Shown in pieces: positions 45,919 to 54,871 of a stretch of DNA of 64,000 nucleotides (positions are counted from its first letter, which is position 1; each line of letters opens with the position of its first letter). The DNA lies in contig CAZWSX010000002.1 of NCBI GenBank assembly GCA_964636985.1, forward strand, positions 1-64,000, written 5' to 3'. Position numbers and translations under genes: made by a program. Under the pieces are notes generated by a model. That model was not told where the DNA came from. It searched no databases and saw only the letters and a list, made by a program, of their open reading frames with translations. This DNA comes from CAZWSX01 sp964636985. GTDB taxonomy: Bacteria > Planctomycetota > Planctomycetia > Pirellulales > Pirellulaceae.

Positions 45919-48900
45919 CACTTGCCGGTCCCCAGTTGCTCGTAGTAGCGCCGCGTCTTTTCCGAATACTGCGGCGGAACGGGATCGCGGTCGAGCGGCA
46001 CGAGAGCCTTCTTCGAGGTGCGGCGGAGCAGTTCTTCGGCGACGCGGTTGCGCAACTCGAACAGCGGACCGGCAACTTGCTGTTGCACGAGTTCCCAGTT
46101 GGGCTCGGCCGAGTGACGCTTGAGTTCGGCCCGAATGGCGCGGGCCCGTTCGCGAATCCGCGCCGCTTCGGCCCGCAGCTCGGGATCTTCGATCATCTCT
46201 TCCACATCGCGGAGCCGAGCCGACCACTCGCGGAAATCCTCGCCCGTCAACGGCGCAGTCATGCGTTGATTGCCGCCACCGCCGGTGGTGCCCGCCTGCT
46301 CCGGCGGTTCGTCACCATTGAGACGCTGTGGATTGTCGCGCGGTGGGCGCTGCTGTTCGTTGGGACGGCGACCGCCAGTGCCTTGTGGCTGCTGCTGCGC
46401 TTCGCCTCGCGGACCACCTGCGCCTTGGCCTTGGGGTTGCTCGCCTTGAGGCTCCCCTTCGGTTGGCATCGGCTGACCGGGCCCTTGCTGTTGCCCTGGT
46501 CGCTGGCCGCGTTGCGGCGACTCCTGGTTGCCAGGTTGATTTTCACGCGATGGCGGCTCATCGGTGCGCTCTTGTTGTTGTCCTTGTCCGCGACCGGAAC
46601 CTTTGCCGCGCTCGTTGCCTGGGCCTTGTTGGGGTTCTTGCTCGCCGCGCTCTCCTTGCTGGTTCTGCCCTTGTCCGCGCTTGTCTGGTTCATTTTCGCC
46701 TGGCTGATTCTTTCCCGCTTCGCTCTTTCCTGACTCGCGCTTGCCCTGATCGCGTTCACCTTGGCCGTTTTGAGCCTGCTCTCCCTCGGGTGGGTTTCGT
46801 TGAGCGGACGGTTGCCCTGGGTGGCCCTGCTCGTTGTCGCTTGGACGGCCTTGCTGGTCTTGCGGAACCTCGGCGCCGTTGCGACGCATCTCTTCATTGA
46901 GATCACGCGAAAGATCGCGCAGCTCCTCGCGAGCGCGGCGCAGCCCCTCCGTTTCGTCTCCTAAGACTCCCTCGGCCGCTCGTTCGACCGACTCCCGCAA
47001 GCGGCGGACGCCTTCACTTGCGGCCGCTTCTTGCTGCTGTGCCTGTTGCGTGAGGCCCTGCCGAACGGCTCGTTCGGTTTGCTGCATCGACTGCTGGATC
47101 TGGCGATCTTGCGCGTCGCGAACCGCCTCATACAGCCGCTGCGACAGAATGGGCTCCGACTCTTCCGCCTCGCCGATGGTCCTGCGTATCCGCTCTTGCA
47201 GGTCGTCGAGCCGCTGCCGCTGTTGCCCAATTTCGTCCGCCAACGGTTCGCCGTTGGGCGTTTCGTCGCGCAGTTTCGGCGGCGCGTCCGTGGGCTGTGC
47301 CGGCTGGGGATTGAGCTGCTCGGCGATCTTTTGCTCTTTCTGTTCGAGCTCGCGAGCTTGCTGCCGCATCTCCTGCATTTCCTGGTTGAAGCGATTGGCC
47401 GCGCGGCGGCGGAACTCCTCGCGTAGATCCTCGAACTGCTGCTCCGCGCGCGATCCAGCGGCACTGGCTTGCCCGACGCGTTCTTGTTCCAAGGCTTCGG
47501 ACGCTCGACGGACCTGGTCGCGCGTCTCTTCGAGTTGTTGCCGCTCCTCCGACATCCGTTCGGCGTTCTGAGGTTGTTCCAGGCGGGATTGCAACTCGTC
47601 GGTGTCTTGCAGAATTTGGCGCTGCTCATCCTGTAAACGCTTCAATTGGCGGCGGAGTTCCTCTTTTTGTTGTTCGCTCTGCGCTTCTTCTAAGGCCGCT
47701 TGCAGTTCTTTCACTCGCTCGTTCACATCGCTTTGCCGGCGAGCCAGTTCGCGAAGGCGATTCTGAATCTGCTGGTTCTCGCGTTCCTCGGCCGACTCCT
47801 GCTTGCGCTCCTGGGCTGCGCGTTCCGTTTCGTAACGATTCTCTTCGTTGCGCATTTCGAGTTGCTGCAACTGCTGCCGCTGTTGCTGCGATCGGGCGGA
47901 ACTCTGCTGTTGCGAGCTTTGTTGGCCCCGCTGTTGTTGCCGGACGACGTCGTGCTCGCGAGCGCGAAGCTTCAATAACGCGGCGTAGGCTTGCTGTTCG
48001 GCGGCCAGTGCCGGTTGCAGCGGCTCACGCGAGGGCGTTTTCGCGGCGGATTTCAATTGCTCGGCCGCGGCTTTCATGTGCTGGAGCACGGCGTCGATGT
48101 GCTGCAACGACTGAGGGTCCTGCACGCGTTCGGCCAACGACGAAGCCTGTTCCAGCGCCCCTTCCTGGGAGAGTTGAACCTGTTCGGCGTCCGAAGGAAA
48201 TGCCTTGGTGAGCGGGTCGGTTACCTCGCGGCGAACCAGTTTCCACGTGGCGTTGATGATGTCCTTTTGCAGCTGGGCCAACTGCTGGGCATCTTGCGCG
48301 TTCTGCCCCTGGCCCTGCTGATTTTGTTGCTGCTGCTGTTCGCCGCCAGCGGGCTGCTCTCCCTGGCGGAAGATTTCCTCGAATGGGCGAACCTCCGCGA
48401 AGTACATATCGCCGAAGACGCGCCGCGGTTGGCCATCGGGGCCGACGTCCTCCGCCCACCAGTGATACGAAAGAAGCTGATCGGGTTCGGCCGAGAGTTC
48501 TTCGAGCCGCACCACGTGGGCGGCTTCGTGCTTTTGTTTCGCTGCGGTTTGTTCGGCGATGATCACGTCGACCGGCTCGTTACCGGCGAGCGAATAGGTA
48601 ACGCCTAGCTTCGTCGCGCCGAAATCGTCCCACACGCTCGCCTTGAGTTCGAGTTCTTCCAGCGGCGAAACTTCAAGGTCCTTCGCAGGGAAGACCGCCT
48701 TCAAACTCGGAGGTTGGTTGGGCGTGACATTGATGCTGAACAGGACCTGCTTCTGATTGGTTCGGCCCGCTTCGTCCACGAGCTCCAATTTGAAGCGGCG
48801 CGATTGGTCGCACGTCCATGTTGCTTCGTACCGATGAGGTTCGTCCTCCGCTGCCGTGAGCTCAATGGCCGATGTGACCTTCTTCATGTCTACCAGCTGA

Positions 48901-49862
48901 GCGGACATCACTTCCTTGTTCAGGAAGCACTGCAAGGTGAGCTGCGTCCCTTCGACGACCGACACGGTCCGCACGTCTTGAACGACGCGACCTTCCTGCT
49001 TGGTGTAGTCGGGATAAACGAGCTTCGCATCGGCGCGTTCCAGTCGTGGATACTCGAAGACCGTCGCGCGATACTTGGGTGAGGTTTGATTCCCCATCGC
49101 AACCCAGTATTGAAGCGGCTCGTCGACGACGGGAATGCGGCCGGAAAACACTGGATCGTTCAGGCTGGCCGACATCGGGAGCTGCGTCTCCTCGCCCGTT
49201 GCCGTTTGAAAGAGGAGAGTTGCGTCGGGCGGCAGCGGACCTTGCACGCGCGCGAGGATGAGCAGACTATTTCCCAGCTCGACTTCGGTGTCGCCGGGCT
49301 CGATGGTCATTGTCATCTCGCCGGAAGTCATTCCAGGCGAAGGCTCGGACGAAGCCTGCAGCATCTGAAACGACGGCATGAACGCCAGCAGAAGCACCGC
49401 GGCCGCAAAGAGTGCAAAGCACAAAACGTTGGCCGAGGCTGCCAACCAGAGTTGACCAGGCGAAACGATGCTCGCCCAATGATGCGACTTGGCGTGCTTG
49501 AGGGCCTGATCGATCACACGCCCTTGTAAGTAGCCGTAGCGGCCGCCCGGCAAATCTGGCTGGAGCTCGATCGCCGCAAGCAAGCACGTTTTTAATTCCG
49601 GAAATGTCGACTCGACGCGCTTTGCAATCCAAGCGGGATCGCGCGCGTAGCGAAAGGCAAAGAACAAAGCGGACAGCGCGCCGAACACGGCCGTCGCACC
49701 CAGCAGCGGCAACGGATAACTTTGCGAAGGCCTGAGTGCCCAGAACGCAACGCCAATCACGGCCGTTCCCAGCCACACCAGTGCCAAGAGCTGCCACAAC
49801 CGCAACTGCCGGTAGCGCGAGGCCACCCGATCGAGCTGCCTGAGCAAACGCATTTGGTTCAT
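45918..49862 (-). CDS. DUF4175-like large coiled-coil membrane protein
   Basis: A 1314-residue protein. Three N-terminal helices (LLALVWLGTAVIGVAFWAL, AVFGALSALFFAFRYA, LFAAAVLLLAFMPSF) are followed by Ig-like periplasmic domains, then a very long Gln/Glu/Arg-rich coiled coil from about residue 560 to 1000 and a low-complexity QG/PG/EN-rich stretch. Its last ~80 residues turn structured again (DVEEMIEDPELRAEAARIRE). The ATG (49860-49862) overlaps the previous stop by four bases (ATGA). This matches DUF4175, a membrane protein encoded with MoxR, DUF58 and BatA genes. It probably acts as a spacer or scaffold across the periplasm; direct function unknown. Confidence 0.87.
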   Translation of the reverse strand: MNQMRLLRQLDRVASRYRQLRLWQLLALVWLGTAVIGVAFWALRPSQSYPLPLLGATAVFGALSALFFAFRYARDPAWIAKRVESTFPELKTCLLAAIELQPDLPGGRYGYLQGRVIDQALKHAKSHHWASIVSPGQLWLAASANVLCFALFAAAVLLLAFMPSFQMLQASSEPSPGMTSGEMTMTIEPGDTEVELGNSLLILARVQGPLPPDATLLFQTATGEETQLPMSASLNDPVFSGRIPVVDEPLQYWVAMGNQTSPKYRATVFEYPRLERADAKLVYPDYTKQEGRVVQDVRTVSVVEGTQLTLQCFLNKEVMSAQLVDMKKVTSAIELTAAEDEPHRYEATWTCDQSRRFKLELVDEAGRTNQKQVLFSINVTPNQPPSLKAVFPAKDLEVSPLEELELKASVWDDFGATKLGVTYSLAGNEPVDVIIAEQTAAKQKHEAAHVVRLEELSAEPDQLLSYHWWAEDVGPDGQPRRVFGDMYFAEVRPFEEIFRQGEQPAGGEQQQQQNQQGQGQNAQDAQQLAQLQKDIINATWKLVRREVTDPLTKAFPSDAEQVQLSQEGALEQASSLAERVQDPQSLQHIDAVLQHMKAAAEQLKSAAKTPSREPLQPALAAEQQAYAALLKLRAREHDVVRQQQRGQQSSQQQSSARSQQQRQQLQQLEMRNEENRYETERAAQERKQESAEERENQQIQNRLRELARRQSDVNERVKELQAALEEAQSEQQKEELRRQLKRLQDEQRQILQDTDELQSRLEQPQNAERMSEERQQLEETRDQVRRASEALEQERVGQASAAGSRAEQQFEDLREEFRRRAANRFNQEMQEMRQQARELEQKEQKIAEQLNPQPAQPTDAPPKLRDETPNGEPLADEIGQQRQRLDDLQERIRRTIGEAEESEPILSQRLYEAVRDAQDRQIQQSMQQTERAVRQGLTQQAQQQEAAASEGVRRLRESVERAAEGVLGDETEGLRRAREELRDLSRDLNEEMRRNGAEVPQDQQGRPSDNEQGHPGQPSAQRNPPEGEQAQNGQGERDQGKRESGKSEAGKNQPGENEPDKRGQGQNQQGERGEQEPQQGPGNERGKGSGRGQGQQQERTDEPPSRENQPGNQESPQRGQRPGQQQGPGQPMPTEGEPQGEQPQGQGAGGPRGEAQQQPQGTGGRRPNEQQRPPRDNPQRLNGDEPPEQAGTTGGGGNQRMTAPLTGEDFREWSARLRDVEEMIEDPELRAEAARIRERARAIRAELKRHSAEPNWELVQQQVAGPLFELRNRVAEELLRRTSKKALVPLDRDPVPPQYSEKTRRYYEQLGTGK

Positions 49863-51922
49863 GTGGCAACCTCCATTTTTGCAGCGGCGGGCCGCGCGGC
49901 GAGGCCGGCCCACAGGCTTTCCCCTATCAGAAACAGCAGGGAGCCAACAAGCAACCACCGCCACACTTTTTGGCGGCCTTCCAGTTCGGTATCCCGTTCC
50001 TGACGCATCCGCGAAAGGCGTTCCTCGCGAGCGACCGCTGCCGTCCGTCGCACGCCCAACTGATCGAGTTGTTCGAGCTGCATGGCGGCCGTGTCGCTCT
50101 CGCTGGCAGGCAGATTCACAGCGAACAACTGCTCGATGTCCCCAGTTCCCGTGCGATAGATGCCGGGTTCGGATGTTTGGGAGAACTTGGATTCGCCATC
50201 TCCCGCCGGCACTTTGCCGCCGCCCGGCGTCGTTACGGTGTTACCCGCAACCACTGGCAAGGCATCGCCAATCGTCAAACCTTCCAGAGGCCGAGTGCTG
50301 CCGCTGGCGATATCGAGCAAGTTGCCGACGATCGGCACGAACTTGCTCGAAACAGCAAGCTGACTATCGTCGGGCGACCAGGAACTGGTGCAGGCGAAGA
50401 TCGTCCCCTTGCCGAGTGGTCTGGCCAGCAACCAGGGACTGCCGTCGTCAAAATGCACTAGGACAGTTGTCTGCGCTTCAGGCTTGAGCGAAACCGACCG
50501 ATGCCGCCAAAAGTGAATCTTGGTGAAGTCGTTGTAGCGCGGTCCGGAGAGCGGGGCGAATAGTGGATGCGTGAAATCGATTTCGCCCAGCAGCGAGAAG
50601 TCCCCCTCGCGCACTTCCTTAGATTTTTCGAGCGATACATCGTCCAAGAGTTGCGGCAACGTCGCAGCCGCGGTCTCGGTAGGAGCAAGTAGCAGTACGC
50701 CGCCGCTCGTGACAAACTCCTTGAGCGCCGCGACGTCCGCTTCCGAGAGTTGCCGTGTGACGACTGCGATGCGGCTGGCAACAAAATCGAAACTCTTGTC
50801 CTTTGGCACTTCGCGAACGGTCACCTGCCGGAGCGGATCGCCCGAGCACGCCAGGCGCAGGTAATACTGCAAACCCTGGGCATCGTCGACCGCGTCGTCT
50901 CCCGCGTACACGAGGGTTACTTCCTGCTTTCGCGGCGGAGTGACATTAAACGTGTTGTCGAAATCGTGATCGTCGCCACGCAACACAACGCGGTCCGACT
51001 GCAAGTTGTCTTCGGAGCGAGGCAAACGCAGCACGCGGCTCTCGCCCGGCGGAACATAGATCGCCGTCTCCTTAGGAGTCGCATTTTTGCGGGCGTCGAA
51101 CCAGCTCACAAAAAACTGATCGCCGCTCGAATCGGCCGCGTTGACCACGCGGACGCGCGGCTCCGAGTCTTCGTCGCGGCTGACGAGCAATCGCGCGCTG
51201 GCGTTGGTCGTCTTTTTGAGGGCCAATGACCGCGGGATGATCCGCACGCGCTCGGGCCAGTCGTAGCCGGTGAGGGCGTCCAGCTTTGTCCCTTTTTGAA
51301 AATCGCTGATGACGACGATTTGCGGATCGGCCAGCGATTGCTGCACGTCGCTGGCCGCGTCGAGTTCTCCCGCCAGTGTCGCGAGCGCCTTGCCGAGATC
51401 GCCAATCTGCCAGGTGGGCTGCAATTTCTTGAGTTCGCTACGAGCGACGTCGACCGCCGATTCCGTCGTGGCGACATGCTCACTCGGGAATGGAGCGACT
51501 GTTTGCAGCTGATCCGAGAATGCAAACATCGCCACGTCGTCCTGCGGCGCCAGATCATCCAGCTCGCGCTGGGCGGTCTGCAACGCCTGCTGCCAGAGAT
51601 CGGCTCTTCGCATGCTGGCGCTGTTGTCGATCAAAATCGCTACCCGCCGCCGCGGAAGATCGCTGATCGATAAGAGCGAGTTTTCGCGCAGGAAAGGGCG
51701 AGTGAAGGCGAATCCCAACAGTGCGAGCGCCGCCAGACGAAGGAGCAACAGCAGGATTTGATCGAATCGGCTGCGGCGCGTGAGTCGCGGCGGCGTCGGG
51801 CTAAGGAACATCAGCGAGCTGAACTCCTGACGTCCGCGCGGTGTACGCCGCACCAGGTGTAATATCACGGGTACCGACAAAGCAGCCAGACTGGCAAGGA
51901 ACAGCGGTGCGAGGAGCCCCAT
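49859..51922 (-). CDS. BatA-like N-terminal membrane domain with VWA domain
   Basis: A 687-residue protein. The aerotolerance/BatA N-terminal block is plain: PLFLASLAALSVPVILHLVR and LLLLRLAALALLGFAFTRPF. A VWA domain follows with the metal site VAILIDNSASMRRADLW. The middle has LVYAGDDAVDDAQGLQYY and a GATase-like region (LKEFVTSGGVLLLAPTE); a C-terminal helix (WRWLLVGSLLFLIGESLWAG) completes it. In characterised systems VWA proteins of this type bind Mg and act with MoxR ATPases. It overlaps the DUF58 stop by one base (TGATG). Confidence 0.9.
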   Translation of the reverse strand: MGLLAPLFLASLAALSVPVILHLVRRTPRGRQEFSSLMFLSPTPPRLTRRSRFDQILLLLLRLAALALLGFAFTRPFLRENSLLSISDLPRRRVAILIDNSASMRRADLWQQALQTAQRELDDLAPQDDVAMFAFSDQLQTVAPFPSEHVATTESAVDVARSELKKLQPTWQIGDLGKALATLAGELDAASDVQQSLADPQIVVISDFQKGTKLDALTGYDWPERVRIIPRSLALKKTTNASARLLVSRDEDSEPRVRVVNAADSSGDQFFVSWFDARKNATPKETAIYVPPGESRVLRLPRSEDNLQSDRVVLRGDDHDFDNTFNVTPPRKQEVTLVYAGDDAVDDAQGLQYYLRLACSGDPLRQVTVREVPKDKSFDFVASRIAVVTRQLSEADVAALKEFVTSGGVLLLAPTETAAATLPQLLDDVSLEKSKEVREGDFSLLGEIDFTHPLFAPLSGPRYNDFTKIHFWRHRSVSLKPEAQTTVLVHFDDGSPWLLARPLGKGTIFACTSSWSPDDSQLAVSSKFVPIVGNLLDIASGSTRPLEGLTIGDALPVVAGNTVTTPGGGKVPAGDGESKFSQTSEPGIYRTGTGDIEQLFAVNLPASESDTAAMQLEQLDQLGVRRTAAVAREERLSRMRQERDTELEGRQKVWRWLLVGSLLFLIGESLWAGLAARPAAAKMEVAT

Positions 51923-52869
51923 CAGCGGTTTCCTCCTCGCGAGGAAGCAACCGGGCCGGCCCGTCGCGAGATCCTCCGCCCGCGGCGCATCCGCGCGTTC
52001 AGTAAGTCGAACAGCGCGTGCTCCAGCGGCTTATCGGTAACCAATTCCGACAGGTCAACACCTAGCCGATGGCACGTCGCACGCAACTCTGTCGCATGGG
52101 CGGTGAACTGTTGCTTGTAGCGCTCGCGGACAATTTCAGGATCGACGTACAGTTCGCGTCCCGATTCGACGTCGTGAAAAATCGTCGCGTCGCGGAAGGG
52201 GAACTCGACCTCGGCCGGATCAAGCACGCGTAGCACGGCGACTTCGTGTCCCTGCGAACGAAGATAACCGAGGTGCCTTTCGAGTGTTTCCAACGGGGCC
52301 AGCAAATCGGATAACAAAATGACTAACCCGCGCTTTCGCGATAGCCGCGCGACTTGCTCGAGCGGTGCCGCGAGATCGGTCCCCGTTCCCGATGGAGCTC
52401 GCTCCAAGGCGACCATGATGCGGTGTGTGTGGCCGGGGCGATAGCGCGCCGGCAAGAACTCTTGAACACGGGTGTCGAAGCTCACGAGCCCGACTCCATC
52501 GCGCTGAAGAGCGAGGAAGTAAGCGATCGTCGCGGCGGCGGTCTTGGCATACTCCGCTTTGGTGTAGGCGAGCGAGCTGTAGCCCATCGAGCGGCTGAGG
52601 TCGATCAGCAAATAGCAACGCAGGTTTGTTTCGTCTTCGAACCGCTTGAGATAGAAACGATCGCTCCGTGCGTAGAGTTTCCAGTCCAGGTATCGCGGGT
52701 CGTCGCCAGGCGAATACTGCCGGTACTCGGTGAACTCGACCGAGAACCCGTGATAGGGACTGCGATGCAAGCCGTTGAGAAAGCCCTCGACCACGAGCCG
52801 CGCCCGCAACTCGAGATTCTTGATCCGCATCAACGCGGCGGGGTCGAGGTAGCTCACGGACTGCGGCAT
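51922..52869 (-). CDS. DUF58 protein with VWA-like domain
   Basis: A 315-residue cytoplasmic protein. Family segments are GFSVEFTEYRQYSPGDDPRY-LDWK and LYARSDRFYLKRFEDETNL, then a VWA-like metal site CYLLIDLSRSMGYSS and a LVILLSDLLAPLETLERHL segment. DUF58 genes nearly always follow MoxR, and this one does, 40 bases downstream. The ATG at 52867-52869 (MPQSVSYLDP) is chosen because an in-frame extension to 52941 would overlap moxR; the ribosome site is weak. It probably recruits substrates or partners for the ATPase. Confidence 0.9.
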   Translation of the reverse strand: MPQSVSYLDPAALMRIKNLELRARLVVEGFLNGLHRSPYHGFSVEFTEYRQYSPGDDPRYLDWKLYARSDRFYLKRFEDETNLRCYLLIDLSRSMGYSSLAYTKAEYAKTAAATIAYFLALQRDGVGLVSFDTRVQEFLPARYRPGHTHRIMVALERAPSGTGTDLAAPLEQVARLSRKRGLVILLSDLLAPLETLERHLGYLRSQGHEVAVLRVLDPAEVEFPFRDATIFHDVESGRELYVDPEIVRERYKQQFTAHATELRATCHRLGVDLSELVTDKPLEHALFDLLNARMRRGRRISRRAGPVASSRGGNR

Positions 52870-52909
52870 GCGGTTGCGCTCAGCGGGATGGCATTCAGTG
52901 GACCAGTAT

Positions 52910-53989
52910 TCAGTGGACGATGTCCATGCGGACGTGTTCAAGCAGCTTGTCGATCACTTGCTCGACCGTGATCCCTTCCGCTTCGGCCCGGTAGCCGACC
53001 AGAATGCGATGCCGCAGAGTGGGATGGACGAGGGCGCGAATGTCGTCGGCCGTGGCATGGCTGCGGCCTTCGAGCAGCGCGCGGGCTTTAGCACCGAGGA
53101 CCATAAACTGCGCTGCCCGCGTGCCGGCCCCCCAGCTGACCCAGTTCGCGATGAACGGCGGCGTGTTGGGCTGGCCGGGACGGCTGGCCGCGGCGAGCCG
53201 AACGGCGTAACGGACGACCTCTTCGGCGATGGGCACCTTCTGTACCACGTCGTGAAAGCGGCGAACGTCTTCGCCTGTTAGCAGAGGATTGATGGCTGCC
53301 GGCTTGCGCGATGTCGTTTGCTTGACGACGGCGACCTCGTCATCCTCAGGCAAGTAATCGATCAGCACGTTGAACATGAACCGGTCCAGCTGCGCTTCGG
53401 GCAGCGGATAGGTCCCTTCCATTTCGATCGGGTTCTGCGTGGCCAGGACAAAGAAGGGCTCTTCGAGCGGGTAGCGTTTGCCGGCTACCGTTACCTGGTG
53501 CTCTTGCATCGCTTCCAGAAGTGCAGCTTGCGTTTTGGGCGGCGTGCGGTTGATTTCGTCCGCGAGGATCACGTTGCCGAAGATCGGCCCTTTCACGAAC
53601 TGCATCTGCCGGTGGCCGCCCATCTCCTGTTCCAGGATTTCGGTTCCCGTGATATCGGCAGGCATCAGGTCGGGCGTGAACTGGATCCGCTGGAACTTGA
53701 GGTGGAAGATCTGCGCGATCGATCGCACGAGCAGCGTCTTCGCCAGGCCCGGCGCGCCGGTGATCAAGCAATGCCCACCTGCGATCAGACTAATCATCAA
53801 CTGCTCGACGATCTCCGTCTGGCCGATGATGACCTTCGAGAGTTCGGTGGTGATCTTCTCGCGGCTCTCGCGCAAGAGCTCAACGGTCTGCCGTTCGAAA
53901 TTGTATTCCTCGAAATCGGCCTCGATTGGTTCTTTCGGAGCGTCGCTACATTGCGTTTCGTTGTTTTGCGGTGTGATCTCTGCACTCAT
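52910..53989 (-). CDS. moxR: MoxR-family AAA+ ATPase
   Basis: A 359-residue cytoplasmic AAA+ ATPase of the MoxR/RavA group. Walker A is GAPGLAKT, Walker B is VILADEINR, sensor 1 is VLATQNPIEMEGTYPLPEAQ, and arginine-finger/sensor 2 regions follow. MoxR proteins form ring chaperones that activate or mature partner proteins, commonly the VWA proteins encoded beside them. An acidic N-terminal extension of about 35 residues (EPIEADFEEYNFERQ) precedes the core. It lies 60 bases after DUF4159. Confidence 0.96.
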   Translation of the reverse strand: MSAEITPQNNETQCSDAPKEPIEADFEEYNFERQTVELLRESREKITTELSKVIIGQTEIVEQLMISLIAGGHCLITGAPGLAKTLLVRSIAQIFHLKFQRIQFTPDLMPADITGTEILEQEMGGHRQMQFVKGPIFGNVILADEINRTPPKTQAALLEAMQEHQVTVAGKRYPLEEPFFVLATQNPIEMEGTYPLPEAQLDRFMFNVLIDYLPEDDEVAVVKQTTSRKPAAINPLLTGEDVRRFHDVVQKVPIAEEVVRYAVRLAAASRPGQPNTPPFIANWVSWGAGTRAAQFMVLGAKARALLEGRSHATADDIRALVHPTLRHRILVGYRAEAEGITVEQVIDKLLEHVRMDIVH

Positions 53990-54049
53990 CGCATCGGTAT
54001 GACGAGGTCATCTCCCCAGTGCTAAATAAATCTCTGTTCGTTAGGACGT

Positions 54050-54871
54050 TCAGTGCGTCATGGCGTACGTGACAATGTTGATTCCCATCGGGTACGACCA
54101 CTTCTCGGAGTATTCCTTGAAGTAGCCCGAGTCGACTCCTTCGCGTTCCCAACCGTCGCCAAGGTCGGTGTTGTGGCAAATGATGGCCATCAGCCGGCCT
54201 TGGTCATCTTTAATTCCCTTGTAGTGGACTTCGCTGGCGTCCCAGCGTTCGTAGGTCTGGCCGGCGTACCACGCGTGAATACTGGGGACCTGCGGCTTCT
54301 TTTTGAGGTCGTAAACGCAGTGAAAGATTTCGTGGTCCAACGGCAACTCTTCCGGCTCGCGATCGGGAAAGACGCGCTTGATGTTCGCGTAGAAGTTGGC
54401 GTACTCGGCTTCGCCCCAAAAGTCGTCGACCATCAGGAAGCCGCCGTTGAGCAAGTACTTTCTTAGCGCTTTGACTTCGTCGTCGTCCAACCACATGTGG
54501 CCGGGTTCGATCAGGTAGACAAAGGGATAGTCGAAGAGGGCATCGTCGGTGAGCGAAAGAATCTTGCCATGGGGATCGACTTCTAATGCCGTAAGCTCGT
54601 GCAGGCGGTACGAGAAATTGAGATCACTGTCGGGATAGTCGGTGGCCCACTTGCCGCCCCAGCCGCCGTGATCGTCGTACCGAATGCGGACGAAGGTAAA
54701 GACGTCGCTCTTGAACTGCTGGTCGTTGTTCCACTCGGGAACACCGTTGCGGTCAACCATATCCGGCCGTATCTCGCGGCGCCACCTGCCGCCGCGCTGA
54801 GCGAAGACCGTAGCGGCAACGATGACCAGCGCCGCCGCGACAAACACCACAACTTTTCGCTGACGAATCAT
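54050..54871 (-). CDS. DUF4159 protein, exported
   Basis: A 273-residue protein with a membrane anchor or signal (VVVFVAAALVIVAATVFA). The domain begins NDQQFKSDVFTFVRIRYDD and contains LSLTDDALFDYPFVYLIEPG, ALRKYLLNGGFLMVDDFWGE and EPEELPLDHEIFHCVYDL, matching DUF4159, which resembles a GATase-like fold. DUF4159 genes are regular members of bacterial MoxR/BatA operons. Its ATG overlaps the upstream TGA by four bases (54868-54871). Function unknown. Confidence 0.88.
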   Translation of the reverse strand: MIRQRKVVVFVAAALVIVAATVFAQRGGRWRREIRPDMVDRNGVPEWNNDQQFKSDVFTFVRIRYDDHGGWGGKWATDYPDSDLNFSYRLHELTALEVDPHGKILSLTDDALFDYPFVYLIEPGHMWLDDDEVKALRKYLLNGGFLMVDDFWGEAEYANFYANIKRVFPDREPEELPLDHEIFHCVYDLKKKPQVPSIHAWYAGQTYERWDASEVHYKGIKDDQGRLMAIICHNTDLGDGWEREGVDSGYFKEYSEKWSYPMGINIVTYAMTH

